In this document: in pieces, positions 51,508 through 60,272 of the stretch | Numbering within the stretch: the first letter of the stretch is position 1 | Layout: each line of letters opens with the position of its first letter | Assembly: GCF_036898825.1 (NCBI RefSeq) | Contig: NZ_JARUND010000002.1 | Span: 558,001 to 622,000 of the forward strand | Direction: 5' to 3' | Source of the DNA: Streptomyces sp. B21-083 | GTDB lineage: Bacteria > Actinomycetota > Actinomycetes > Streptomycetales > Streptomycetaceae | DNA: 64,000 bases | Made by a program: the position numbers and the translations under genes | The notes under the pieces: model-generated | Database searches by the model: none | Seen by the model: only the letters and a program-made list of their open reading frames with translations | Told to the model about the DNA's origin: nothing

Positions 51508-53946
51508 ATGGCACAGGGCACGGTCCAGGTGACGCACACCGGCACTTCGAGGTGGCGGCGCCGCACGGGTGAGTACGCGTCGCTCGCCGCCGCCCTGGAG
51601 GCCGCGGCGGACGGTGACGTCCTCGTCGTCGCGCCCGGCACCTACCGGGAGAACCTCGTCGTCGAGCGGGCGGTGACGCTGCGCGGCCCGGAGGGCTCCC
51701 CCGGCTCGGTGCGCATCGCGCCCGTCGACGGCGTACCGCTCACCGTGCGGGCCTCGGCGGTGGTCCAGGACCTGCATGTGGAGGGCCAGGACCCGACCTC
51801 GGCCGCCGTGCTCGTCGAGGAGGGCACACCTGAGCTGATGGACCTGCGGATCGTCACCCGGTCCGCCGCGGGCATCGAGGTGCGCGGAGGCGCGCGCCCG
51901 ACCGTGCGGCGCTGCACGGTCGACAACCCGGCGGGCGCCGGCATCGCCGTACTGGACGACGCGGGCGGGGTGTTCGAGGAGTGCGAGGTCGTCGCGGCCG
52001 GCCAGGCGGGCGTGACCGTGCGCGACGGCGGCCATCCGCGTCTTGAGCGCTGCCGGGTGCACCACGCCTCGGGCGTCGGTCTGTCGGTCTCGGGCGAGAA
52101 CTCGGCGCTGGAAGCGGTCGGTTGCGAGGTCTACGAGGTCAAGGGCAGCGGCGTCCACATCACCGGCCGGGCCACCGCACACCTCACCGACTGCGGTGTG
52201 CACCGTACGTCCGCGGACGGCGTGACGCTCGACACCGACGCCGTACTCACGCTCGCCGACTGCCGTATCCACGACATCCCGGAGAACGCGGTCGACCTGC
52301 GGTCCCGCTCGGTCCTCACGCTGACCCGCACGACGGTGCGTCAGTTCGGGCGCAACGGGCTTTCGGTGTGGGACCCGGGCACGCGCGTGGACGCCAACCA
52401 GTGCGAGATCTTCGACAGTACCGGCGACTATCCGGCAGTGTGGATCAGCGACGGCGCCACGGCCGTTCTCGAGTCCTGCCGGGTGCACGACGTGCCGGAC
52501 GCGCTGTTCGTCCTCGACCGGGGCTCGCGCGCGGACGTCATCGACAGCGACCTCTCACAGGTGCGCAACACCGCCGTGTCGGTCAGCGACGGCGCGACCG
52601 CGCAGCTCGACGACTGCCGGATCCGGGACGCGGCGACGGGCGCCTGGTTCCGCGACCACGGCAGCGGCGGCACACTCAACGGCTGCACCGTGGTCGGCAC
52701 CCAGACGGGCGTGATCGTCACCAAGGGAGCCGACCCCACCATCGAGCGCTGCACGGTCGACTCCCCCGCCGAGGCGGGCTTCTACGTGTCGGCGGGCGGC
52801 CGGGGCAGCTTCCTGCACTGCCGGGTGACGGGCAGCGAGGGGTACGGCTTCCATGTGATAGACGGTTGCCGTACGACGCTGACGAAGTGCCGTACGGAAC
52901 GCTGCGCGCGCGGTGGTTACGAGTTCGCCGACGGCGGCTCCGGCGCGGCCACCGGCGGCGGGCCGGTCGTCGAGGACTGCACCAGCGACGAGAGCGCGGC
53001 CCTGCGGACGCCCCTGGTGCCGGAGACGGCCGTGCTGACAGCGGTCCAGTCGACGGGGCTGCTGGGCGGGATCCCGGACCAGCGCGTCGCGGAGCCGGAG
53101 CCGGCGGTCGGCGCCCCGGCGCCGGAGGAGAGCGCGCGGTCCTCGAAGGACGTCCTCGGTGAACTCGACGCGCTGGTGGGCCTGGAGAGCGTCAAGCGCG
53201 AGGTGCGGGCCCTCACCGACATGATCGAGGTCGGCCGGCGCCGGCAGCGGGCGGGCCTCAAGGCGGCATCCGCCCGCCGCCATCTGGTCTTCACGGGCTC
53301 CCCCGGTACGGGCAAGACGACGGTCGCCCGGCTCTACGGCGAGATCCTGGCCGCGCTCGGCGTCCTGGAGAAGGGCCATCTCGTCGAGGTGTCCCGGGTG
53401 GACCTGGTCGGCGAGCACATCGGTTCGACGGCGATCCGCACCCAGGAGGCCTTCGACCGGGCGCGCGGCGGTGTGCTGTTCATCGACGAGGCCTACGCGC
53501 TGTCCCCGGAGGACTCCGGCCGTGACTTCGGCAAGGAGGCCATCGACACGCTGGTGAAGCTGATGGAGGACCATCGGGAGGCCGTGGTGGTGATCGTCGC
53601 GGGTTACACGGCCGAGATGGAGCGCTTCCTGTCGGTCAACCCCGGGGTCGCCTCCCGTTTCTCGCGGACCATCACGTTCGGTGACTACGGCCCCGAGGAA
53701 CTGCTGCGGATCGTGGAGCAGCAGTCGGAGGAACACGAGTACCGGCTCGGCCCGGGCGCCTCCGAGTCCCTGCTGAAGTACTTCGAGGCGATCCCCAAGG
53801 GCGCGACGTTCGGCAACGGCCGTACGGCGCGGCAGACGTTCGAGGCGATGGTCGAGCGGCACGCGGGCCGCGTCGCCCAGCACACCGCGCCGAGCACGGA
53901 CGACCTGACCCTGCTCTACCCCGAGGACCTGCCCGAGCTGCCCTGA
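51508..53946 (+). CDS. Right-handed parallel beta-helix fused to CbbX/SpoVK-type AAA ATPase
   Basis: An 812-residue two-part protein. Residues about 1-510 form a right-handed parallel beta-helix: the entry motif is EYASLAAALEAAADGDVLVV, then many repeats of the type CTVDNPAGAGIAVLDDAGGV and CRVHHASGVGLSV. Residues about 550-812 form an AAA+ ATPase of the CbbX/SpoVK group: Walker A GSPGTGKTT (597-605), Walker B VLFIDEAYAL (D660, E661), sensor and arginine region VNPGVASRFSRTITFGDY. No signal peptide. The beta-helix fold usually binds carbohydrate or scaffolds; here it would be a sensor or adaptor for an ATP-driven remodeller. I know no described function. The ATG at 51508 is preferred to an upstream in-frame start at 51418. 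Confidence 0.85.
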   Translation: MAQGTVQVTHTGTSRWRRRTGEYASLAAALEAAADGDVLVVAPGTYRENLVVERAVTLRGPEGSPGSVRIAPVDGVPLTVRASAVVQDLHVEGQDPTSAAVLVEEGTPELMDLRIVTRSAAGIEVRGGARPTVRRCTVDNPAGAGIAVLDDAGGVFEECEVVAAGQAGVTVRDGGHPRLERCRVHHASGVGLSVSGENSALEAVGCEVYEVKGSGVHITGRATAHLTDCGVHRTSADGVTLDTDAVLTLADCRIHDIPENAVDLRSRSVLTLTRTTVRQFGRNGLSVWDPGTRVDANQCEIFDSTGDYPAVWISDGATAVLESCRVHDVPDALFVLDRGSRADVIDSDLSQVRNTAVSVSDGATAQLDDCRIRDAATGAWFRDHGSGGTLNGCTVVGTQTGVIVTKGADPTIERCTVDSPAEAGFYVSAGGRGSFLHCRVTGSEGYGFHVIDGCRTTLTKCRTERCARGGYEFADGGSGAATGGGPVVEDCTSDESAALRTPLVPETAVLTAVQSTGLLGGIPDQRVAEPEPAVGAPAPEESARSSKDVLGELDALVGLESVKREVRALTDMIEVGRRRQRAGLKAASARRHLVFTGSPGTGKTTVARLYGEILAALGVLEKGHLVEVSRVDLVGEHIGSTAIRTQEAFDRARGGVLFIDEAYALSPEDSGRDFGKEAIDTLVKLMEDHREAVVVIVAGYTAEMERFLSVNPGVASRFSRTITFGDYGPEELLRIVEQQSEEHEYRLGPGASESLLKYFEAIPKGATFGNGRTARQTFEAMVERHAGRVAQHTAPSTDDLTLLYPEDLPELP

Positions 53947-56327
53947 GCCCCGGTTCCGGGCCGCGGCCCGGGCAGCGCCTCGCGTGGCCTCAGCCGCGCC
54001 AGCAGTTTCTCGCGCTCCTCGGCGAAGGCCGGGTCGGCCTGGTAGTCGGAGTGGCCGAGGATCGGTGAGGGCAGCGGATGCTCCTTGCTGCGGCCGTAGG
54101 CGAGCGGGTCCCTGAGCGGTGCGCGGTCCACTTCGGGGCCGCAGTCGCCGGGCAGGTGTACGGGGCCGCCGATCGGGTCGGTGAGCCGGTACAGGTTGCG
54201 CCAGCAGGCCACGTCGTGGTGCAGCGAGGTGAGCGCGGCGGGGCCGAAGTGGGCCGGGAACCAGCGCCCGTAGAGGCGCTCCAGCGGTGAGCCGTACGTC
54301 AGCAGCGCGACGCGCCGCCGTACGGACGGCTTCAGCTGCCAGGCGGCGGCCGCCGCGAGCACGCTGCCCTGGGAGTGCCCGGAGATGACGAGACGTCCGC
54401 CGGTGGCCTCGGTCCAGGTGGCCATCCGCCAGGTCAGGTCGGGCACGGCGCGCTCCGCGTAGCAGGGCGGTGCGAAGGGGTGGGAGGCGCGCGGCCAGAA
54501 GGTGCCGACGTCCCAGAGGATGCCGATGGTGCGCCGCGCGGCCGGGTCCTTGTAGGCGCGCCGCCCCCAGGTGACGAACAGCAGGAAGCCGACTCCGATC
54601 AGCCAGGACCCGAGGGCCTGGGCGGTCTCGGCGGCACCCTGGACGACCGCGTACGCGCCGTGCGAGGCGTCTCCCGGCGTGTCGTCCGTGATCCGGGCTC
54701 CGATCAGCGCGGTGGCGCCCAGGAGCAGCGTGACCGCGGTGGTGATCCCGACGATGCGGGGCGCCCGGTCGGTGAGCGCGGCCATCGCGCGCATGCTCGC
54801 GATCCGGCGGGTGCGAGCGGCGTCCATGGGCTCCCCGGAGCCGTCGTCGTAGTCCTGCTCGACGGCGTCCAGCTCGGCGCGGCGCAGCTGCAGAGTGCGC
54901 CGGGCCAGCCAGCCGATCAGGCCCAGGACCACCAGGAGAACGGCGGGGATCACGGATGCCTGCCAGGTCAGCAGCACCGGCGGGCCTTCGATGGTGGCGC
55001 CGGTGCCGTCGAGCCAGTCGGCGACGCGCTGGGACACTCCGCCGGACATCACGCCGCCCAGCGCGCAGGCGAGCGTGGCGACGGCGGGTCCACCGAGGCC
55101 GCGCATGGCGGCTCGCGGGTCGGGGTGGGCGCGGTACAGCAGGTGGGCGACGACGGCCAGGACGACGACGATGACGCCCTGCAGCAGCGCGAGGGTACCG
55201 AAGGTCGTGTCGCCCGGCAGCCGCCCCGCGGACCGCCACCCGGGACGCGACCAGCCCGCGTACACGGCCGTCAGGAGCAGCAGGGCGAGCGCGCCGCCCG
55301 GCAGGAGGCGGACGAGCCGGGCGTCGAGTTCCTGGTCGAGGTGTCTCTCGCTGCGTCCCCGGCGGCACACCACCCACACCACGGCGACGGCCCCGGCGGC
55401 CAGCGACACGTACAGGAGCCCGGCCAGGGTCTCCAGAATCGCCGGACCGCCGGGTTGGCGGTCGTGGCGGGCGGCGGCCGAGCCGAGGGCGGCGGCGACG
55501 GTCAGCAGTCCGGCCGCGGTGTGCGCGGCACGCAGCCGGGCGACCAGCCGTCGGCCGTACCAGAATCCGGGCCGCCCCAGCGCCGTACGGATGTTCTCGT
55601 CGGCGGGCTCGGGGGCGTGGGCCATCGGCCGCTGGGACTCGTACGCGCGCCACGTGCGGCGGGACAGGAACCACAGGAGGCCGGTGAGCGCGGCCGGCAC
55701 CACGGCGGCCAGGGCCAGGCGGCGGCCCGGCGGGCTCCACCAACCGCCGCCCGACTCGGCCGGAGAGAGGAAACCGAGCCAGGAGTGCGCTTCGGCGCAC
55801 GCGCGCGTGCCCGCGCACTGCCAGGCCGTGAGGTCGAGGGCGACCTCGCAGGCGGCGGCGACCAGGAGGACGGTGAGGGTCAGGCCGGCGAGGCGTACCA
55901 GGAGGCCGTAGAGGCGGACCGTGCGCTGCCGGTCGCGGGCGGTGGGGCGCATCCAGTGCGCGAGGTTGACCACCATGAAAGGCAGCAGCAACAGCCACAG
56001 GGCGCGCGTGCCGTTGCCGGAGGTGAGGTTGCACCACACGTACGCCTCGCGCACCGGTGCGCCGTGCGGGTCCGCGGGCCGGTCCTCCGCCCCGGCGTCG
56101 TCCGCGCGCCGGAAGACGGCGGCCGTGTCGTCGCCGGTGATGCGCACGGTCCGCGGATCGTTGAGCATCTTCTCGGGCGTGGCACCGCCCACGCCGTGCA
56201 CCAGTAACTCCAGGGCGATGCCGGTGGTCGCTCCCGCCCCGGTCCGTTCGGTTCTTTCGGCTCTTCCGGGCGGCTCGGCCGCGCCGTTCGCTCCGGGCGT
56301 CGAGGCCCGTTCCTGTGCGTGCTCCAC
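53916..56327 (-). CDS. Large polytopic membrane protein with C-terminal lipase-like domain
   Basis: An 803-residue protein with about nine membrane helices in the first 600 residues (examples WLLLLPFMVVNLAHWM, GLTLTVLLVAAACEVAL, ALTGLLWFL, VIPAVLLVVLGLIGWLA) and a cytosolic-looking C-terminal part with a lipase-type nucleophile elbow VISGHSQGSVLAAAAAW and a following YGSPLERLYGRWFP. The N-terminus has LELLVHGVGGATPEKML, an alpha/beta-hydrolase-like oxyanion segment. This suggests an integral membrane hydrolase of unknown substrate. The GTG at 56325-56327 has GGGGGA at good distance; 56336 is an alternative. Its last 31 bases overlap the beta-helix/AAA gene tail to tail. Confidence 0.72.
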   Translation of the reverse strand: MEHAQERASTPGANGAAEPPGRAERTERTGAGATTGIALELLVHGVGGATPEKMLNDPRTVRITGDDTAAVFRRADDAGAEDRPADPHGAPVREAYVWCNLTSGNGTRALWLLLLPFMVVNLAHWMRPTARDRQRTVRLYGLLVRLAGLTLTVLLVAAACEVALDLTAWQCAGTRACAEAHSWLGFLSPAESGGGWWSPPGRRLALAAVVPAALTGLLWFLSRRTWRAYESQRPMAHAPEPADENIRTALGRPGFWYGRRLVARLRAAHTAAGLLTVAAALGSAAARHDRQPGGPAILETLAGLLYVSLAAGAVAVVWVVCRRGRSERHLDQELDARLVRLLPGGALALLLLTAVYAGWSRPGWRSAGRLPGDTTFGTLALLQGVIVVVLAVVAHLLYRAHPDPRAAMRGLGGPAVATLACALGGVMSGGVSQRVADWLDGTGATIEGPPVLLTWQASVIPAVLLVVLGLIGWLARRTLQLRRAELDAVEQDYDDGSGEPMDAARTRRIASMRAMAALTDRAPRIVGITTAVTLLLGATALIGARITDDTPGDASHGAYAVVQGAAETAQALGSWLIGVGFLLFVTWGRRAYKDPAARRTIGILWDVGTFWPRASHPFAPPCYAERAVPDLTWRMATWTEATGGRLVISGHSQGSVLAAAAAWQLKPSVRRRVALLTYGSPLERLYGRWFPAHFGPAALTSLHHDVACWRNLYRLTDPIGGPVHLPGDCGPEVDRAPLRDPLAYGRSKEHPLPSPILGHSDYQADPAFAEEREKLLARLRPREALPGPRPGTGAQGSSGRSSG

Positions 56328-56593
56328 TGTTCGCACTTCCCCCGTTGCTCGTGCTTCCCCCGTGCCTCGCCGGCGGCCCTCGTCCTGTGAACGACGATGC
56401 CGGGCGGGACTGGAGGATCTCCGCCAGGTGGGCTCCGTACACCTCTCGTCACGGAATCTCCCCGATCCGTGTGACAGGCGAGGAGCCGGTGTTGCCAGAG
56501 TGGCATGTCCACGTCGTGACGGGCAGTGGCGCGACGAGTACCGGCCCATGCGAGTATGGGACGTCCGCCGGGCCGCGAGCAGGAGGAATGTCC
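56328..56593. other. Divergent promoter region, membrane hydrolase / DeoR
   Basis: About 265 bases between the two divergent units. No gene seen. It must contain the promoters for both directions. Only a strong AGGAGG (56581-56586) for the following micro-ORF is clear. Confidence 0.5.
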
Positions 56594-56710
56594 TTGTCGG
56601 AGCGGGTTCGCAGCAGGTGCGCAGCGGGTGTGCGGGACGTGTCGGAGTTGGTGGGGGCGAGTGGACCGGCAGGCCCGGAGGAACCCCGGAAGGACGTGGA
56701 GCGCTCGTGA
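56594..56710 (+). CDS. Micro-ORF coupled to the DeoR gene
   Basis: A 38-residue frame starting SERVRSRCAAGVRDVSELVG and ending EEPRKDVERS. AGGAGG lies at 56581-56586; the TTG at 56594 is 7 bases away, while the ATG at 56588 would be only 1 base away, so the TTG is preferred. The TGA (56708-56710) overlaps the GTG of the DeoR gene (GTGA), and no other ribosome site serves that GTG, so translation of this frame may drive DeoR synthesis. No family recognised. Confidence 0.45.
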   Translation: MSERVRSRCAAGVRDVSELVGASGPAGPEEPRKDVERS

Positions 56711-57525
56711 ATGACAACCAGAATCTCCTCGCGGAGCAGCGCCGCGCCCTGATCCTCGACGAGGTACGGCGTCGCGGGGGCGTTCGCGTCAACGAACTGA
56801 CCCGCAAGCTCGGCGTGTCGGACATGACCGTCCGCCGTGACCTCGACGCGCTGGCCCGCCAGGGCGTCCTGGAGAAGGTGCACGGCGGCGCGGTGCCGGT
56901 CGTCGAGGCGAGTACCCACGAGCCGGGGTTCGAGGCCAAGTCCGGCCTGGAACTGACGGCCAAGGAGGACATCGCCCGGGCCGCGGCGGAACTGGTCGCG
57001 CCGGGCTCGGCGATCGCCCTGTCGGGCGGTACGACGACGTACGCGCTGGCGCATCATCTGCTGGACGTGCCGGATCTGACGGTGGTGACCAACTCGGTGC
57101 GCGTGGCCGACGTCTTCCACACCGCGCAGCGCGTGTCGGGGCAGCGGCAGGGGGCGGCGACGGTGGTGCTGACCGGCGGGGTGCGGACGCCGTCCGACTC
57201 GCTGGTGGGGCCGGTGGCCGACCAGGCGATCGCGTCGCTCCACTTCGACGTGCTGTTCCTCGGTGTGCACGGGATATCGGTCGAGGCCGGGTTGTCCACG
57301 CCGAACCTCGCGGAGGCGGAGACGAATCGGCGGCTGGTGCAGTCCGCTCGGCGCGTTGTCGTGGTTGCCGACCACACCAAGTGGGGGACGGTGGGGCTCA
57401 GTTCGTTCGCGGCGTTGGAGCAGGTGGATACGTTGGTGACGGACTCGGGGTTGGTGCCTGAGGCTCGGGGTGAGGTTGCGGAGCATTTGCGGCGGCTGGT
57501 TGTCGCCGGTGAGGGGGGTAGTTGA
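56707..57525 (+). CDS. DeoR/GlpR-family transcriptional regulator
   Basis: A 272-residue sugar-metabolism regulator. The N-terminal helix-turn-helix is VRVNELTRKLGVSDMTVRRD with LEKVHGGAV; the C-terminal sensor domain, of the sugar isomerase-like fold, carries IALSGGTTTYALAHHL, FLGVHGISVEAGLSTPN and VVVADHTKWG. Such proteins bind phosphorylated sugars. Start GTG at 56707 (MNDNQNLLAEQRRALILDEV). No sugar gene is adjacent, so its target is not apparent. Confidence 0.9.
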   Translation: MNDNQNLLAEQRRALILDEVRRRGGVRVNELTRKLGVSDMTVRRDLDALARQGVLEKVHGGAVPVVEASTHEPGFEAKSGLELTAKEDIARAAAELVAPGSAIALSGGTTTYALAHHLLDVPDLTVVTNSVRVADVFHTAQRVSGQRQGAATVVLTGGVRTPSDSLVGPVADQAIASLHFDVLFLGVHGISVEAGLSTPNLAEAETNRRLVQSARRVVVVADHTKWGTVGLSSFAALEQVDTLVTDSGLVPEARGEVAEHLRRLVVAGEGGS

Positions 57526-57580
57526 GGGGGGCGCCCAAGGGGGTGGCCTGACAGGTGCCGGCGCGGGTGCGGGTTCGCTG

Positions 57581-57609
57581 TGGCTTGTCGCGCAGTTCCC
57601 CGCGCCCCT
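57581..57609. repeat. Dispersed 29-base intergenic repeat, second copy
   Basis: Identical over 29 bases to 21408-21436 (begins TGGCTTGTCGCGCAGTTCCC). Located between the DeoR stop and the convergent cysteine-synthase-like stop. A related core is present in each 68-bp unit at 39213-39393. Confidence 0.75.
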
Positions 57610-57614
57610 ATAGG

Positions 57615-58748
57615 TCAGTTGGGCCACTCGCCCGTTTTCAGGAAGCTCTCGATTTTTGCCCCGTAAGGCGCGATGTTCAGGGCCTGTTCCTTCAGCCAGG
57701 TGTCCGAGTAGTACTTGTCCAGGTAGCGGTCGCCGTGGTCGCACAGGAGGGTTATGACGCTGCCCTGTTGATCCTGCTCGACCATTTCCGCCACGATCTT
57801 GAGGGCGCTCCACAGGCCCGTGCCCGTGGAGGCACCCGCCTTGCGGCCGATGGCTTGTTCCAGGGCTCTCACCGCTGCGATGCTCGCCGCGTCCGGGACC
57901 TTCATCATGCGGTCCACCGCTCCGGGGACGAAGCTGGGTTCCATTCGGGGGCGGCCGATGCCCTCGATGCGCGAGCCGCAGTCGCAGGTGACGTCCGGAT
58001 CGCCGGTGGTCCAGCCCTCGAAGAAGCAGGAGTTCTCCGGGTCGGCGACACAGATACGGGTGTCGCGCTGCGTGTAGTGGACGTAGCGGGCGAGCGTCGC
58101 CGAGGTGCCGCCGGTGCCGGCCGTGGCGACGATCCACGCGGGCTCGGGGAAACGTTCCAGTTCCAGTTGGCGGAAGATGGATTCGGCGATGTTGTTGTTT
58201 CCGCGCCAGTCCGTGGCCCGTTCCGCGTAGGTGAACTGGTCCATGTAGTGGCCGCCCGTCTCCGCCGCGAGGGCTGCCGAGGCCTCGTACATCTTGCGGG
58301 AGTCGTCCACGAAGTGGCACTGGCCGCCGTGGAACTCGATGAGGCGGCACTTCTCGGCGCTGGTCGTGCGGGGCATCACCGCGATGAAGGGCACGCCGAT
58401 CAGCTTCGCGAAGTACGCCTCGGAGACGGCGGTGGAGCCGCTGGACGCCTCGATCACCGGGCGACCGGGGCGGATCCAGCCATTGCACAGCCCGTAGAGG
58501 AAGAGGGAGCGGGCAAGGCGGTGTTTGAGACTTCCGGTGGGGTGGGTGGACTCGTCCTTCAGATACAGGTCGATACCCCATTTCTCGGGCAGCGGGAAGC
58601 GCAGCAGGTGTGTGTCGGCCGAGCGGTTGGCGTCGGCCTGGACCTTGCGGACGGCCTCTTTGAGCCAGGCCCGGTAGTCGGCGTCGCTGCGGTCCACGTC
58701 GAGCGTGTCCAGGGTTTCGGCGGTCCCGGTGGGGTCGGGGATGCTCAC
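57615..58748 (-). CDS. PLP-dependent cysteine synthase-like protein, Cds1-type cysteine desulfhydrase
   Basis: A 377-residue fold-type II PLP enzyme. The PLP lysine is in the segment [17 protein letters not shown] and the phosphate-binding loop is [22 protein letters not shown] is the second glycine loop. The extra region [20 protein letters not shown] contains clustered cysteines. It is longer than O-acetylserine sulfhydrylases and resembles the actinobacterial Cds1 group, which releases H2S from cysteine. Start is the GTG at 58746-58748 because AAGGAG is 6 bases away. Cysteine synthase activity is the alternative. Confidence 0.85.
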   Translation of the reverse strand: MSIPDPTGTAETLDTLDVDRSDADYRAWLKEAVRKVQADANRSADTHLLRFPLPEKWGIDLYLKDESTHPTGSLKHRLARSLFLYGLCNGWIRPGRPVIEASSGSTAVSEAYFAKLIGVPFIAVMPRTTSAEKCRLIEFHGGQCHFVDDSRKMYEASAALAAETGGHYMDQFTYAERATDWRGNNNIAESIFRQLELERFPEPAWIVATAGTGGTSATLARYVHYTQRDTRICVADPENSCFFEGWTTGDPDVTCDCGSRIEGIGRPRMEPSFVPGAVDRMMKVPDAASIAAVRALEQAIGRKAGASTGTGLWSALKIVAEMVEQDQQGSVITLLCDHGDRYLDKYYSDTWLKEQALNIAPYGAKIESFLKTGEWPN

Positions 58749-59083
58749 GTCAGGCTCCTTGCGATGCGCGCGCCGACAGCTCGTCGGGCAGCCGGACACC
58801 TCGATCATAGACACCTTGCACACGCTCCTCACCTGCATAAACATCCCTTTGGGAGACCCAAAGGCAGGCCTGGGGTGATGGGATGGGCAAACGCCGGACG
58901 GGGGGCGGAAAGGCTCGGGGCGCATCCCGCTGAGTGCTTCCGCCGGTTGGCTCAGAGCGTCGTACGCACTGGTGCTCCTCGTCGGGGGCAGGCAGACTGC
59001 ACGGCACGGGGGCGCGCACTGGATCACGTTCCACGCGGTATCACCACGCATCTCGGCACAGGCCGACTAGGGGGCGGAGCATC
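58749..59083. promoter_or_regulatory. Divergent promoter region with palindrome CCTTTGGG-AGA-CCCAAAGG
   Basis: 335 bases without a credible gene. A perfect 8-base inverted repeat with 3-base centre lies at 58846-58864, about 100 bases upstream of the desulfhydrase start. On the minus strand TATGAT (58809-58804) is a good -10 without a good -35. The palindrome just upstream would suit an activator or repressor. Confidence 0.5.
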
Positions 59084-59407
59084 ATGGCGGAGCCGGAGTT
59101 CACGGCCACGGGCGTGCGGATCGGGAAGAGGCTGCGCTCCCTCACCCGGGCCGGACAGGTCCGGATCAGCGGGGGCAGGCTGGAGTTGCTCACCAGTTAC
59201 GGCAGCGAGATCGACAGCGCTCCCGTGCAGGCGGTGCGGGCATCGAAGCCCTGGTTCGCGGCCGCCGACCGGGCGCTGGCCGACCTCAACGGCAAGCGCT
59301 ACCTGCTGACGCTGGGGGAACACGACCCCGCGCCGGGCCGGCCCGGACCGCCCGCGGCGCGTCGCTTCATCGAGGCGGTACGCAATGCGGCGGGGCGCGG
59401 GCACTAA
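59084..59407 (+). CDS. Small conserved-looking protein of unknown function
   Basis: A 107-residue soluble protein (MAEPEFTATGVRIGKRLRSL...). The middle part GGRLELLTSYGSEIDSAPVQ followed by KPWFAAADRALADLNGKRYL reads like a small beta/alpha protein; length and start (ATG at 59084 after a weak GGGGGCGG) fit a single-gene unit. I do not recognise the family. It lies between the desulfhydrase and the GHKL protein, in the same direction as the latter. Confidence 0.6.
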   Translation: MAEPEFTATGVRIGKRLRSLTRAGQVRISGGRLELLTSYGSEIDSAPVQAVRASKPWFAAADRALADLNGKRYLLTLGEHDPAPGRPGPPAARRFIEAVRNAAGRGH

Positions 59408-59645
59408 GACGACGGGGATCGTGGGCCCTGCCTCGCGCGGGCACCGAGTACGCCCGGAACCATGCCGCGAGTTGCGGCTTTCCGTCCCCTGAGTCACGCT
59501 TGTCACACATCACTCTGGGTTTACCGGCGATAACGCTGCGAACCAGCCCGCCGGCCATAGACAGCAGGCGGCCATTGCACACAGCCACTCTGCTGGATCC
59601 GCTCTCGTGTCTTCTTCCGGACCTCAATTCGGGGAGTCGCAAGCC

Positions 59646-60221
59646 GTGATCAGTCACCCAAGCAGGCACTGCACGGTGGAGCTCCAAGCCCTGCCGTCGC
59701 GGATCGGCCAGGTCCGCAGAATCGTCTCTGCACATTTGCGCTACTGGCATCTGGACCCCTTGATAGACCGGGCCTCGCTCGGTGTGACCGAACTGCTGAC
59801 CAACGTCCACCGGCACGCCCAGCCCGACAAGCTGTGCACCGTGGAGATCGAGGTCCTGCTCGACCGGCTCACCGTCTCGGTCCACGATCACGACCCGCGC
59901 ATTCCCGAACTGCGGGACGCGGATCCCACCGCCACCTGCGGACGCGGCCTCGCGATGGTCGCCGCGGTCAGCGAGAGCTGGGGTGTGCGGCCGGACGGCG
60001 AGTCCGGAAAGGTCGTCTGGTTCACCCTGCCGCCGGTCGCACCGGTGGCGGCGGCTCCTGAGACCCAGCCCGCGACCGCGGCGCCCGCACAGCTGCCGTT
60101 CGAGGAGCAGCCGTGTGACGGGCCCGGGTTCGACGAGCCGCCGTACGACAAGGGACACAAGCCGGGGGTACTCCGGCGCAGGCCGGAACACGCTCCCGCC
60201 CGGTCGGCCGTTGTCGGCTGA
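59646..60221 (+). CDS. GHKL ATP-binding protein, anti-sigma regulatory kinase type
   Basis: A 191-residue protein of the RsbW/HATPase_c_2 group, abundant in Streptomyces. The N box is GVTELLTNVHRHAQPDK, the G1 box VHDHDPRIPE and the G2 region CGRGLAMVAAVSESWG. The catalytic domain spans about 10-140; a proline-rich tail of about 50 residues follows. Start: GTG at 59646 (MISHPSRHC) with GGGGAG 10 bases upstream, preferred to an in-frame GTG at 59607. Such proteins may bind a sigma factor or phosphorylate an anti-anti-sigma factor; no partner gene is adjacent. Confidence 0.83.
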   Translation: MISHPSRHCTVELQALPSRIGQVRRIVSAHLRYWHLDPLIDRASLGVTELLTNVHRHAQPDKLCTVEIEVLLDRLTVSVHDHDPRIPELRDADPTATCGRGLAMVAAVSESWGVRPDGESGKVVWFTLPPVAPVAAAPETQPATAAPAQLPFEEQPCDGPGFDEPPYDKGHKPGVLRRRPEHAPARSAVVG

Positions 60222-60272
60222 CCGGGCGGTGACCGCCGGCATCCCTCCCCCTCCCCCTGCCGTGCCCGTACG

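Noticed and set aside
52555..56442. Nearly 1300-codon minus-strand frame
   Set aside because: Arginine/histidine/proline-rich throughout, and it runs opposite the AAA gene and out of frame with the polytopic hydrolase, both well supported.
58749..58880. In-frame cysteine-containing N-terminal extension of the desulfhydrase (VCKVS...GCPTSCRR)
   Set aside because: It recalls cysteine-rich attenuator peptides but contains only scattered cysteines, and AAGGAG six bases before the GTG at 58748 marks that as the start.
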